Below, piece by piece: positions 1-11,777 of a stretch of 64,000 nt of DNA. This DNA comes from Tetranychus cinnabarinus. Taxonomy: Eukaryota > Arthropoda > Arachnida > Trombidiformes > Tetranychidae. The stretch is from assembly GCA_022266195.1 (NCBI GenBank), contig WHVY01000003.1, positions 4,464,001-4,528,000 of the forward strand. Direction: 5' to 3'. Below the pieces are notes generated by a model, which made no database searches, was not told the origin of the DNA, and was given only the letters and a program-made list of their open reading frames with translations. Position 1 is the stretch's first letter, and each line of letters opens with the position of its first letter. A program made the position numbers and the translations under genes.

Positions 1-109
1 AGTTGTAATACTACTCAATAATTTGTCTCTGACTGGCGTGAAAGGGGCTGAAAAAAATAATTAATAGCATTAAATAACTATTTTGTAAACTATAAAATTT
101 ACAACTTAC

Positions 110-1415
110 TTTTATCACCGGGAGGCTGAAGAGGATGACCGCTTTTTTGACACCAACCAACCGGGAAAATGTCTCTAGAGTCATATTTACACCAATAATC
201 AAATGCACCCTTCCAGCCGTCAAAAGTGACGAAGATTTGGTCTTCAGTAACACTACCGACTGTAGCAGGGCAAATAAGTCGAGGATTTTTCTTATCTACA
301 GCTTCCAATTTCATTCCAATTTTGAAACGATTTCTGGATGGTGAAGGCGGCTCATGAATAAAAATATTCTTTGGCGCAATGTCTGCATCCTTTAGAGTAT
401 TGAGTACAAACATAGGCCAATGTGAAGGATTTTTTCGAAACCCTAGAGGAGGCTGTAACATGCCACCATTTTCTTGACAATGACCTACAGGTTTTATTGA
501 CGGTGAGTCGATCATTTCCCAAAAATCATTAGTATTATCACTTCCGTCCAATCTTAATTGAACTCTAGGGCCCATAATACCGACGACTGTGGCAATACAG
601 GTTGATGAAGGGTTACGAGGATCCTGTGCCTCAAGTTTCATTTTCAATCTGAATTCGTTAGCAGGAGGATCAGGATGTTGTTTGAAAGCAGAAGCCGGAG
701 CAGGTTCCCCACCAGTTTCCTTGAGATATGAATCCCAATCGAAATAGCCATAAATCTCGTAATGATGTCGTGGGGCATGGTTTTTCTTGACTCTTTTTTT
801 ATCTTGAATAGCAACTGGACTTGTTGAAGATACTGAACCATTGGTACAAGTATTTTTCTTCGCAGTTGTCATGATTAAGGGCGAAGTTGATGAAATTAAA
901 GATGCAGTTGATGGTGAAGAGGGTGAAGTCGATATTGCGGTTGCTTTTACCATTGTCATTGTTGGTGTTGCAGTTATAGTTGTTGTCGTTGTTGCTGTTG
1001 CTGCTGCTGCTCTTGATGTAGGTGGTGGTGATGGCGTTGGCGATGGTGTTACTGTTGCTACTGTTGTCGTTGTTGTGGTTGTTGTCGCTGTTGTTGTAGT
1101 TGTCGTTGTCGTTGTCGTTGCTGTTGCTGTTGCTGTTGCTGTTGTTGTTGCTGTTGCAGTTGCTGCAGTAATTGCTACATTTGAAGGCGCAGATGATACC
1201 GCTTCTGATGAGACTGGGGAAGCAGATTTAACAACTGGTGAAGTGACGCTTACAGTTGCATCAACTACATTATGGTTTGATAGGGGGTTTTGCTGTTTCT
1301 GCATACTGGTCGCTGTATTGGAGGAATATGATTTTTGTTCCTCTTCATTGTCTCCATCACCAGTGCTTTTAATTCCTTTCTCATCACCACTTGGAGAGCT
1401 TTGCCGGACCACCAT
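110..1415 (-). CDS. Scm: Scm-like Polycomb protein with two MBT repeats, 5' coding exon (partial)
   Basis: Open exon of 435 codons from ATG at 1415 to a GTAAGT donor just below 110; the gene continues past the left edge. Residues about 1-224 are low complexity, including a long Thr/Ala run. Two malignant-brain-tumour repeats follow: the first starts near residue 225 (FDWDSYLKETGG) and carries LRLDGSDNTNDFW and GHCQENGGMLQPPLGF; the second, near 333-430, carries KLEAVDKKNP and FDGWKGAFDYWC. This pairing and spacing is that of Sex comb on midleg / SCMH1, a chromatin protein of Polycomb repression whose MBT repeats bind mono- or dimethyl-lysine. The SAM domain expected at the C-terminus would lie outside the window. 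The FCS zinc fingers of fly Scm are not in this exon; an upstream coding exon cannot be excluded. The alternative, SFMBT or L3MBTL, is less likely given the two-repeat sequence match. Confidence 0.85.
945..1170. repeat. Trinucleotide-rich tract (GTT/GTC/GCT) coding the Thr/Ala run of the Scm-like gene
   Basis: An imperfect run of GTT, GTC and GCT triplets on the plus strand, read as AAC/GAC/AGC-phase ACA, ACG, ACT and GCA codons on the minus strand. It encodes a run of more than 60 nearly pure Thr and Ala residues. The opposite strand is open too, giving a Val/Ala string that is only a shadow. Confidence 0.8.
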
Positions 1416-3962
1416 ATTTCACAGTGATATTTTGTTTACTAATAATTGTATATGCAGGATGTGATGATGCTATAATGGAAGGCACACATTACAACGTACT
1501 AGACAAATTGTTGAAAAGATATTCCACTTAGAGGTTAGTTTGAAATAAATTTGTATCCAATCTAGAAAATTAAAATGAAAGATAATTAAAATTAAACCGG
1601 GATTCGGATCATAAACCAGAAGGTCAACTCGAATAAATACAACAATGAAGAGTGTTTATTGTTGAAAATTAAAGAATAGTGGATAGCAATAATGAGTAAA
1701 GCAACAGAATTGTCACAACCAACCAAACTATAATTAAGTTAAAATTCTAAACAACTGTAATTTTAGGTAATATCTTGTCTCAGAAATATATTCACCAAAT
1801 GTATGCTCAAAATGTAAGCCGCCATTAGATGGCATTACCCACTAAATAGCAAGAAATTGCAATCGACAAAGGGTGAGAGCGTGTAGCCGCCAATATTAAA
1901 GGCTAATAAAACTGAGAAGGAGAATCCCAGTTCTAACAGCAATTAAAAAATTAATAAGTATCCTTGAATAATCTAACAAAATTGGAAATTATCAATGATT
2001 GCAAGAAAATGAAACAATTATAGCAACATGGATAGGCTTGTAGATAATGGCTTAGACGCTAAGACATATAAAATTAGATGTTAGCGTATTAGGCCTTGGA
2101 GTTTACTTACATAATAGTAATTAAAGATAAAATTTTGATGATAAAAAACCTTTAGATAAATCGAAGAGGTTCTTGCTCGACCATAATATGGATCAACAGT
2201 TAATGATTGTTTTCGTTAGTTAGTACCACCAGTTTAACGTGAATATTTGATGATGCAGATGAAAATTAAATTAAATGTGTACTAGATTTGTTGTAGATGG
2301 TGTTTAATATTGTGTAGCTTACTTCTAACTCATCTGGACACCTGTTTGCCAAAATCATTTTGAGAATCGCCCATGAAGAAAAATAATATTATAAAAACTG
2401 AAGGAAAGTTGTAAACAATATGATGAGATCAAAACGCAGATTTTCAAGTAAAAATGTTGAGATGATAATCAATTCAAAAACAATGGTATTGAAGTACAGT
2501 TATTCAACATAATTAAACAGACTGAAATTAAATAATCGGTCAGCTATCTATCTTGGTGTTTTTGAATTAATGTTGAATACACACAATTCAGAACAAAATG
2601 GAGGATCGTTGTCATGCGTAATCGCTGAATATAAGCCGAATACAGCTGAGTGGCTTTATGTCCACCCCTTGCCACAGCTTCACGCTTATAAATGGGTTAT
2701 GAGAGATAACATAACATTGCATAACATCGGACATCTCGTCCAGATCTTCATTAATGTCGAAGTGATTTAATTTTTAGTTAAATTTTCTTTAGCCGTTACT
2801 TAAAGTTCAGCTTCAAAATGGTCGAGTTTTAAAATTAGATATTCAGCAAATCGATAGATTAGAAATCAAAAAGTTTGAACATGAACAATTTTTATGAAAA
2901 CTAATTGAAATCATTACTTGAGATTTATTGCATTCATATTCATTAGATTCATCAGTAATTATGAGATTAAATCAGTATTGTCGTTATTTTTCATTCATAA
3001 CCTAATTTCATAATAAAATGTACCATAGCTTATACAATGTAGCATACAATAAATGAAGTTTTTGAGATAAATTTTAGTTTAAGATCAAAGATCACAGACA
3101 TGTTGTAAGGTGAAAATTTGTTAATTTTATTTTAATTAGAATAATCTTGTTGTTTATCGTTTAACTTTACATTCAATTACAATGATGACTAAATGATTTT
3201 CCAATGACTTAACGGAGATTAAGTTCATTTCATGATGGACTCTTCTTCTGCTTCACCAATCTTTGCTAATCATTCGTTAATTTTTAGTTTCTGATTCCTT
3301 TTGAAAAATTAAGGGAAGAATTGAGCCAACCTTTCAAATCAATTGAATTAGATTGAGAAAAAAATGTTAATCCAGCAACTTGAACTTGGAACTCTTTCAG
3401 AGAAGGTTTAAACATGATTGTTTTTCGATGATTCGAGTTAGTAAAGTTTATACAAAAAAAGTCTGGTCCGGGATGCTTCAGTTCTAATTGATGGACAATT
3501 CAAGAGTGATGATTGGCTTTTTCATCAATTGAATGTCCAACTCAATTAGTAGATAATTCTTAACGATTTCAAGTTAGCCGAGCTTCCATCAATGATACCA
3601 TTAGCTGTCCAGCAGATTCTTGTACCATGAAGAGTAAAGTTAGAAGCAAGATAAGAAGTAGATGACAACGATACTGGTGATGATGACGATAAATAATTTG
3701 AGAAGGGAAGAAAAGGTAATTCTTCTATTCAGAGATTACATGTTTTTTGTTGGTGCATTGATAATCAGATTGAAACTAAATGAAAGGTTAACGATGTTAA
3801 TCTGTGAAACATTTTTACAAGATTAAAACAATCTGAAAACATTTTTTTGTCACAGTATTGATTGCCTTGACAAATTTACGAAAAAACATGCATCCCAAGT
3901 CATGATTATCAGAAAATCTTTCTCTTCGATCCATAAATGCCCATAACCAATAGAAATTACCA
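1416..3962. other. Intergenic region, 5' of the Scm-like gene and 3' of the PHRF1-like gene
   Basis: No convincing exon on either strand. A short plus-strand open frame at 2570-2770 has no recognisable domain and no supporting splice sites. A possible splice acceptor (TTCCATTATAG read on the minus strand, near 1475) precedes the Scm-like ATG and may end a 5' UTR intron. Confidence 0.5.
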
Positions 3963-6900
3963 TTATTTTCCTTTAACAGTTTTGTTCTTTTTACGATCAT
4001 GTTTGAATCTTTGTATATAACCTTCAACCAAAAAGCGAACCTTTTGTGGATTGATTTCGCCCGATTTGCTATGACAAATCTATAAATTAAGTATAAGATG
4101 ATGGATATTAATATTTCTATTTTTTCAATAATGTGTGTTTCAACTAACCTTTGGGACTGCTTTTCTCATTATTTCCTTGTATCCTTCCTTGGATATTTCC
4201 TTTCTTTGATAAAATGGTTTTAAGACCATTTTTACCTCCTCGACCACACGCTCTTGTCGGTTTAATTTCTTCAAGTACTTTAAGTAAAAAAGAGAGACAG
4301 TTTAAGTAAAGAGAATGATGATTGGTAGTAAACCACAGTAAAATCGACATACTTTTTCTTTCACTTGTAATTCAACTGCTGATGAAGGTAAATCATCGAG
4401 GACAGCAACATCAGTCACTTTAGGACCAGTAGGCGCTGATCCAGGAGCTATTCCTTGATTATTAGATGATGAAGTCTTTTTATTTGCTTCTTTGTCGATT
4501 ACTTTTGTTTTGACTGAATGATGATGTGAATGAGAAATGGATCGTGATTTCGAATCTAAAAAATGAAAAATCAATTTATGATATATTACTTTTCATTGAA
4601 GCTAGTGATTTAATTTTGCAATTTTTTACCTAAGACTGGTGCAGGCTTTTTGAAAATGTTATTAGCGTTTGAGGTAACCGAAGTTTTGAATGGTTTAATT
4701 TTTGATTGTTGCTGCTCAGCTGCCTTAATGAGATTTTCCAATAATGATTTCAATGAAGGAGATAATGCGTTGATTGAATTTATAGGTGCTACCGATGCTT
4801 TATTGATTGAATCATTAGCAGATGTCCCACTAGATGCTATTATAAGAAATAAGAAAAAAATGAAAGGTTAAAAAGTTGATGGAATCAATAAGATTTAAAG
4901 TCTTTTCTTACAATGAATAAATGATGATGTTGATGTTCCTGCTGAGAGTCCTGCAAATGGAAACAAGAATAATTTATATGATAGTTATACAATTACTAAA
5001 CAAAAGACTCGGAAAATAAAAGAAAGTGTCTTTACCAGTTGATGTACTATGAGATTGATGAGGTGGGTGAGGGGGGTGTGATTGGAGTTGCTTGGAGCAA
5101 TCCCTGAAAAATAGAAAAAATTATGATTGAATAATACATTGTATATCAAAAGTTTATTGAATACTAATAAAAAGACTTACGAATGAGAATGAGTTTTAGT
5201 TTGAAGATTTAATGTTTGTTGTATTTGAGCTAAAAGAGACCCTGGAGCTGGTGGTAAAGAACTTTCAGCAAGAGTTGGTACACGATTAATGCTGCTGGAA
5301 GCCGTTAAAGAAATTTGTGGAATAATTGATGAATTGAATGAATTTGGTGATTTAAATTTATGTTGGGGTGATCGAGGTGAAGGTAACTCTGGAGTTTCGG
5401 GTCTAGGTACATTTTTAACAGGAGATATCTGTTTTGCACAAGGTGATGACTTTTTTTCCATCTCATTTAATCTGAAATATTGAAAAGACACGAATAGTTA
5501 ATTTTTAAAGCCATAATTAAAAAAAGTCTATTTGTTACTGCTTTTCATAATGCATAAAAACTTTTGAAAAGTGTTTTTATATTTACTGAGAAATTCAAAG
5601 ATTAAAATTTAGATCAATCTAGAGGGAATTAGAAATTTTGCCTCAGATTTCTATGATTAAAACTTACTTGGATTGCGATCGCGCTATTTCACTTTGTAAT
5701 TGCTGATCTTCCTCGGGACTATCCAGTGGAGCTTCAGGGTCATATACATCTGGATCAACAGAAGGTGAATTAAGAGATTTTATACTACTTCTTTGTTTAC
5801 TTGGAGATCCATTGCTATATTCACCTTCAAGAGATTCATCTTGAGTTGGAGTTGGCATAGTTTGATCAGGTGATGACATTATAACATTTTTCCCGGTTCT
5901 TTCTTCATCAGGAGGTGTCCTTGGACCTACGGTGGCAGGTAAGCAAACACTTGGTGAAGATTGATCAGAAAGAAGAGTTCTTGGTAAAAATCGAAGCACA
6001 GTTTCTTCTTTACCAGTAACATTATTTGCATCATATTCTTGATGAGAGCTATCTACTTTCTTATTTTGACTATTTTCATCCCAGAAAATGTCAAATTCAG
6101 TTCGTGATTTTGATACCAAACGAACATCTTTTTTTGGAGGCGACCCTGGTTTAGATGAAACTGATTTTACTTCAGATGGAGACCGATTAGCTTTACTATT
6201 GGGATTGTTATTATCAGTATCATTATTATTGATAGCGCCTAAGTTAATATTTCCATGATCTTTGAGCTGATTATCCTCTGTTTTGACTTTAATCTCTTTG
6301 GAGTTCACTTCATCAATAGAATGATTAACAGCTGATGATATTTTGCTGCCCTTCGGATGTGTTGAATCTTTTCTTTCTTCTTTATGAGAATTTCTATTAG
6401 AGATGTGTTCACGAGTTGGAGACAAGTGTCGAGATCTTTTTGATTTGGTACGAGACATACTCGGCTCTTCGGCTCGTTCATTTGCATGAGGAGATGAAAT
6501 TTTGTGGGATGGAGGAGATCGACCATCACGTGAATGATGTTTAGATTTTTTGTGGTGATGATCATTATGACGAGAGTTAGTACTTATTTTATCAATCGAA
6601 TTGGCAGGTACCCGTTTACTGTTGTTACTTTCCGATGGAACGGGATTTTTAGAATTTTTCATTACATTGTAGTTATCATCATCATATTTGCTATGTTTAT
6701 GCTTGTGTTTCTTTTTCTTTTTCTTAGCTTTAGATTTTTCTTCTTCTTCGTGGTCATATTTTCTTTTTATTTCAGTACTCTCGTAGGGTTCATAATGCGG
6801 ACTTACTCGTCTGGATTCCTTCTTTACAGGAGAGCGATGATTTTTAGATGAATCTCTTTTATGACTACTCCGGTATTTGGACGAATTGTACTCAGATCTG

Positions 6901-8176
6901 GATCTGTTTGATGTAGAAGGTGGTATAGGAAGAGACGGAGGAGGTACTGGTACTGTTACTGGTACTGGTGCTGGTATTGAGGATATTCTGTCCCTACTTA
7001 AACTTCTATGTCTTCTTTTATCACTGTGTCTGTCTTCACGAAAATGATTTTCACGATTTCTATCATTTTCGCGGTATTTGGAAGATCTTTCATCAGGAGG
7101 TGAACGATTTAACCGACGGTCCGTTTCGTGTCGATTCGGTACGTAAGGTCTCACTCTATCACGTATTACTCTATTTTCAATTGATCTATCTTCATCTCGA
7201 TCTCGCGGCTCTTTTTTTATTGATTTGATTAAAGGTAGTTTGGGTTCTTCTTTTTTCTCCTTGGAACTGCTTCTTTTAGATTTACTGCTATCAGGATGTT
7301 TCTTATGAATTAATTTACCATGCTTGCATCTCCTAATTTTAGACTTACTATCACCTTCACCTTCAGCGATTTCCCCTTCTTCAATTTCTGATGATTTTTT
7401 TAATTTATCTTTATGACTGTGAGAGGTTGGCCGATCACTTTGGTTTTCAACAATTTGAACTTGTGGTTTGGTGTCAACAACCAATTCATGGTTATTAGCA
7501 CCGGCATTATCGATGTTATCACTGTGAATACTATTTCCATTACTAATATTGTTTACATTGCCATTTGAAGTAATATCTTCTGGAGGCAATTGCGGTCCAT
7601 ATGAGTCTTCTTGTTCATCAACTAAGGGCGAATCATCATCAACTCGTGATAAATCAGCATTTAAATCAGGATGATCTTCTCTCAAAGGTACTGAACCATG
7701 AGAATTTAATTCGGATCCGAAAATAGAAAGCACACTAATCCCAGCAGCAACTCGTTTATTATTTAAATTTTCTTGTGTCATTTTCTTTATCGTAGGTAGT
7801 GAATGAATACCGAGACTCCTATTTCTTTCAATTCCAAGCTTTTTAGCCAGTCTAGCTCGAGGAGTTAATGCCTTGCCGGTGACTAAAGGCTTCGAAGTCC
7901 TTACTCGCTTACGACGTCCCTTTGTAGTCTTTGTTGTCTTCCTAGTGGTCTTTCTTTTTCTTCTTACTTTGGTTTTACGTTTAACTTTTGAATATGTACC
8001 TTTTCTGGTTGAAACTTTTCGTATTTTTCTACGCACTTTACGCACTTTATTAACTTGGGTTACACTAGAACCAATTTCAAGGCTCTCGACTTTAACTGGT
8101 TTAATATCATATTCAACCTTTGGTTCCAATTTCACAGAAATATGAGTATTAGGTTTCTCATCAGCCATACCTCGGA
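3963..8176 (-). CDS. PHRF1-like: PHRF1/SCAF1-type SR-rich CTD-associated protein, no RING or PHD found
   Basis: Eight coding exons: 8176-5668, 5471-5181, 5103-5036, 4950-4912, 4836-4630, 4555-4353, 4277-4149, 4079-3963, in frame through every GT-AG junction. With ATG at 8168 the product has 1184 residues. Order: Lys-Glu-Pro start; very basic Lys/Arg/Thr block (about 40-105); ARLAKKLGI and a SVLSIFG motif; a long Arg/Ser/Asp/Lys-rich middle; FDIFWDE near 740; DPDVYDPEAP; then Gln/Ser/Pro linkers. The C-terminal 85 or so residues (RQERVVEEVKMVLKPFYQRK, CHSKSGEINPQKV) are the conserved SRI-like domain of PHRF1 and SCAF1, which contact the phosphorylated RNA polymerase II CTD. The exon at 8176 starts after a good acceptor (pyrimidine tract, TTTAG), so an upstream exon exists. 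I found no RING/PHD cysteine pattern in the 3 kb upstream, so the start is provisional. Confidence 0.8.
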
Positions 8177-10225
8177 CTAAAGTCATAAAAAAAGAAGAAA
8201 ACAATAATTTAATTAGCACTTCATAAAAAGTCAGCATTTGAAATCGATCCCATCTTGAGATCCTAAAGAAGAGAATGATTGAGTCAAGCTTTGATAGAGC
8301 AATATTCAAGCACCTTCGCTCTAAGTAGGCGACTACACTGAAAAAATTATATTACCAACTATTTCTTTAAAAGCAACAGATTAGTTTATCGTTTGCTCAA
8401 CTAATGTTATGATCCATATCGGTTCTGATCATCTGATTGATAGATCGATCGGATCGATTTTTAATAAGATCATTTTCTGGCTTAAGCTTCTAATGATGAA
8501 ATAATACAATTAAATTTTCAAAAATTTTCATTGAGCGTCAAAATTAATCGAGTAAAGACTCTTCAAGTATCTCATCTCAATTTGAAGGAATCCAAAATTT
8601 GCAGATTGATGTCAGATATAATACCAAGAGAGTTCACTATATACAGCCAGATATCTTTCCATTGAAACAAGGGTCAAGCTCTACTCGTTTAATTTTTTGG
8701 CTCAGAAAATTTTCTTCAATCAAATTATTGTATTATTTAAATTGCAGTAACAATTGGATTACCCACCATCTTAGTTTAAATGAAGGAGGTTGAACTGCAG
8801 ACATTTTGGATAAATAAGATAAAAAAGGGAAAAGGTTGAGAAAGAGAGAGAAAGAGACAGAGAAAACAAAAAGAAAACAAACCGAAGTATGAAGCTTTAG
8901 TTGTTTATATTCCAGCAAGCTTGTTTGATTAATATAGTTGTGTATCCAGGGAGATAAAAATCCGAATAAAGTGAAACTAAATTAAACAGATGAGATGTAT
9001 GGTTTTAAAAAGGTATTATCTGCGGTCAAATGACGTTAAAGATGAATATGTCTAATGCACACGTTAATCAAAAGGATCCACAGCATCTGTCATTGGAATT
9101 GTGACTTCGAATATTTAACAAATCTGTATCAAGTAAAAGAGACAATGTGAGAGAGAATATGAGAGAAAAGGAAAATGCTGAATCGGAAAATAAATATTAA
9201 TTGAAAACTTTAACTAGGAAAAAAACTGAACACACAGATATAATAACGGCAGGTAAGTAAGAAAGACAGAAGAGACAGAGATGAAAATAAAGCATTATTC
9301 AAGCAAAAGCATATCCCAAGATTGGATCCATATAAAGAGATCGCTCTTAAAATTTGTCTGAACACAATAATCACTTAAAATGAGAGTCAATTAATAAACT
9401 TACTTTTTAAGAATAAATAAGTCCAAGTTAAACAATAAATAATGGCAAGAAAAAAATTATAAAATGCATCAAAAAAATAAATAATAAATATTATAGTCCG
9501 GAAACCAGAACCACGTAACCAGTTACACAGTTACACGGTTTTAATAACCGTAAAACACAATTTTCAAAGTTTATGCAAAATATTATTAATAGATTGATTT
9601 AAATCAATTAAATCTTCTAAGGCCAGAATTCATCATGTTTAAATAATTTATAATACATTTAGTTTCAGTCATCTTGCTTATTGTCATCTTTATAAGTTCA
9701 TCTAAATTATTATTCAAGTAAAATGTGTCTTTTACCAAGATTTTTCAATTTGGAAAAATTAAATTGATGGTGAATGATAAGAGTTTTTAGTTTTTAGAAA
9801 GACCAAAAGACGAGTAAAATTAGAGAAAATTAATTTACGAAATATCTTGATTGCTGAAAAAGCTTTTCATGATAAGTGTTTTCGTTTAAACAAGCTTTCG
9901 TTGACTCGGTAACAATGTGAAAGCAAAAGGAGGCAAAAGAATGACCAAAATAATTCCGCCTTCATTTATTTAATCTGAAAGATCCATTTCTCTTTTACCT
10001 TTCAATTCACCCTTTCGTTCTTCTCCTGTTTTCATCGCTCAAATCATTAACACCTTTTATTATCCTTGGTGTCAAACCCATCCAGGATTTGAATCAGATA
10101 TAAAATGGGCATCAAATGATAGTGATATCACTTTCAATCATCAATCTCCAAACTCAACATCTTACCAGTTAAAACATTGATTTACAATTATTTCTGATTT
10201 TGTGATATTGGCTATTATATCCACT
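8177..10225. other. Intergenic region upstream of the PHRF1-like gene
   Basis: Contains purine-rich stretches at about 8815-8885 and 9135-9290, a possible CT-rich promoter or 5' UTR zone for the minus-strand gene. No exon with RING or PHD cysteine spacing was seen on the minus strand. The short open frames here have no recognisable domain. Confidence 0.4.
10099..10105 (+). promoter_or_regulatory. TATA-box-like element (TATAAAA)
   Basis: TATAAAA lies about 120 bp before the ATG at 10226, in front of a stretch rich in CA and TCA of the sort found at arthropod start sites. It is the only support for a promoter of the small gene that follows. Confidence 0.3.
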
Positions 10226-10497
10226 ATGAAATATCTACCATCCATTATCAAATACAGTTTGAAAGATACAGTTGCTTTCCTTAATGTTACCATCGCCTGT
10301 TCCTTCGCCTTTCCAGCTATCAACAATATTGTAAGTATCCATCAACATAACTATTAGCCTCAGAACTATTAGAAGTATGATTTGAAATATGTTATATAAA
10401 ATTAACTCAAAATATGAAATGATCTGCATTGTCTGTTTTTTCAATTTTTACTTAACAGTTAATGGGACATCATCAAGCTTGTAAATCAAGATCATAA
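10226..10497 (+). CDS. Putative two-exon small peptide gene (47 residues)
   Basis: Exon 1 at 10226-10330 (35 codons, phase 0) ends at a consensus donor, GTAAGT. A 128-bp intron ends in a pyrimidine-rich acceptor (TTTTTACTTAACAG) and exon 2 at 10459-10497 adds 12 codons and a stop. The N-terminal half has a hydrophobic stretch (TVAFLNVTIACSFAFPA) that could act as a signal or membrane anchor; the tail is short and basic (HHQACKSRS). The exon is richer in GC than its surroundings and a TATA box lies upstream. No family is recognised. It may instead be the first exon of a longer transcript, but the phase does not fit a direct splice to the gene at 11265. Moderate to low certainty. Confidence 0.35.
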
Positions 10498-11264
10498 TCC
10501 AATTCCAGCTACTCCATGCAGGGTTATTTCATGGTGAAAGAAGGGTAAACCACAAGGCTGACAGAAATGGATAAAGTAGATGAGGATTTGATGAAAATAA
10601 ACTTAAAAATACAAAAGTGATCGCCTCGATGATTCAAAGTGAATCTTTATGCAATAATAGTAAGATTTCAAAAGTAGTAACTTTCAAAAAAGAAGTTAAA
10701 TGGATCAACAATTGAAGTATAGTTGATACACTTGACATGGTCATAGTTAATTGTGAAATCAGGTCAATAATCAAGGGAGATTTTCAATTCATCTTATGTG
10801 TTCATTGTAACATGATAAACAAAAGTAACTCTAGGTTCTCATCAGCTCCGCTTCTTAACCCTTTTCAATTTTTCCTGAAATCGAAACATTTCAACAAGGA
10901 TCTTCAAATGTAATCATTTTGTAATCCAATTTACTTTTTCCTTTTACTCATTTTTTTTATTTCTTTTCTCTTTTCCCTCAGTCTCTTCAATTCCATTTTT
11001 CTCTCTCTCATAATGATAAATCCTGAATAATTAGACTGTGGCCATGACTATAAGATCAACTCTTTTCGTCCGCCAGTGTTTATTGGTTTTCAAATCTCCA
11101 ACACAAACGTTACTCTATCCAACATTGAAGCAATGTGTTCAAAGATATCCACAATCGGCTTAGTATTCATGTGAACCAAAATCTCCTCTAAACCTATTAA
11201 ATTACATTATGGTACAAAATTCTGACCACTAATTATCTTTTGTTGCAATAATAATTTTCTTAAT
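10498..11264. other. Intergenic region between the two small secretory-type genes
   Basis: AT-rich with a pyrimidine-rich section at about 10930-11010. It may hold the promoter or a 5' UTR of the gene at 11265; no coding signal was seen. Confidence 0.4.
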
Positions 11265-11777
11265 ATGTTTTTGTGCATTGTGTTTACCTTGATAACAATT
11301 GTATTGCCAAGTTTAAAAGCTGATGGAATCAATGATACATCTTCATCGCTGGATTATACACCACCAATGACGTCCTCCTATTTAACTGGTTCAGGATCCC
11401 AAGCTTATACTTCAGGAACAGCCTCTGCTTCAGCTTCGCCTTATTGGGAATATCCAGTTCATCCTCGTCCTTATCCGATTGATGTTTGGAGACACCATCG
11501 ATACGACTATTGGGATCCAAGTCATGATCTGGCTTACGGTAGAACAGATTATTATTGGTTAATACCAGTAGCATTTATCATTGGTATCGGAGCTATTTTG
11601 TTGCCTGTGTTCAGCCTATTTTTCACTGCAATGGTTACCACCGGGACAATTAATTTAACTGCTGGTCGCAGGAAACGCTCATTGTTTAATGAGAAGCCCA
11701 TCTCTTTGCTAGTTAAGGAAGTTCAATCAGCAATCACTCGATTTGGTTATAATAGTCAAAGGTTTGAGAAAGCTTAG
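11265..11777 (+). CDS. Uncharacterised membrane/secreted protein with furin-like site (170 aa)
   Basis: Single-exon frame from ATG to TAG. Residues 1-19 form a clear signal peptide (MFLCIVFTLITIVLPSLKA). Residues 25-60 are Ser/Thr/Ala-rich; 60-97 are rich in Tyr, Trp, Pro and His with several WxY pairs. A strong hydrophobic span at about 98-123 should cross the membrane. It is followed by an N-glycosylation sequon (N130-L-T) and a dibasic RRKR at 135-138, a furin-type cleavage signature, then an amphipathic tail. This layout resembles poorly characterised arthropod secretory proteins, but I cannot assign a family. Codon use and the clean signal peptide argue that it is real. Its role is unknown. 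Confidence 0.65.
   Translation: MFLCIVFTLITIVLPSLKADGINDTSSSLDYTPPMTSSYLTGSGSQAYTSGTASASASPYWEYPVHPRPYPIDVWRHHRYDYWDPSHDLAYGRTDYYWLIPVAFIIGIGAILLPVFSLFFTAMVTTGTINLTAGRRKRSLFNEKPISLLVKEVQSAITRFGYNSQRFEKA

Noticed and set aside
841..1464. Long plus-strand open frame rich in Val and Ala
   Set aside because: It is the antisense of the triplet-rich tract and MBT-coding exon of the Scm-like gene; the minus strand has recognisable domains.
6534..8145. Plus-strand Phe/Val/Leu-rich frames that look like membrane proteins
   Set aside because: They are shadows of the Lys/Arg/Ser-rich PHRF1-like exon on the other strand.
10226..11777. Joining the small exon at 10226 to the gene at 11265
   Set aside because: Splice phases do not match, and the second gene has its own ATG and signal peptide.
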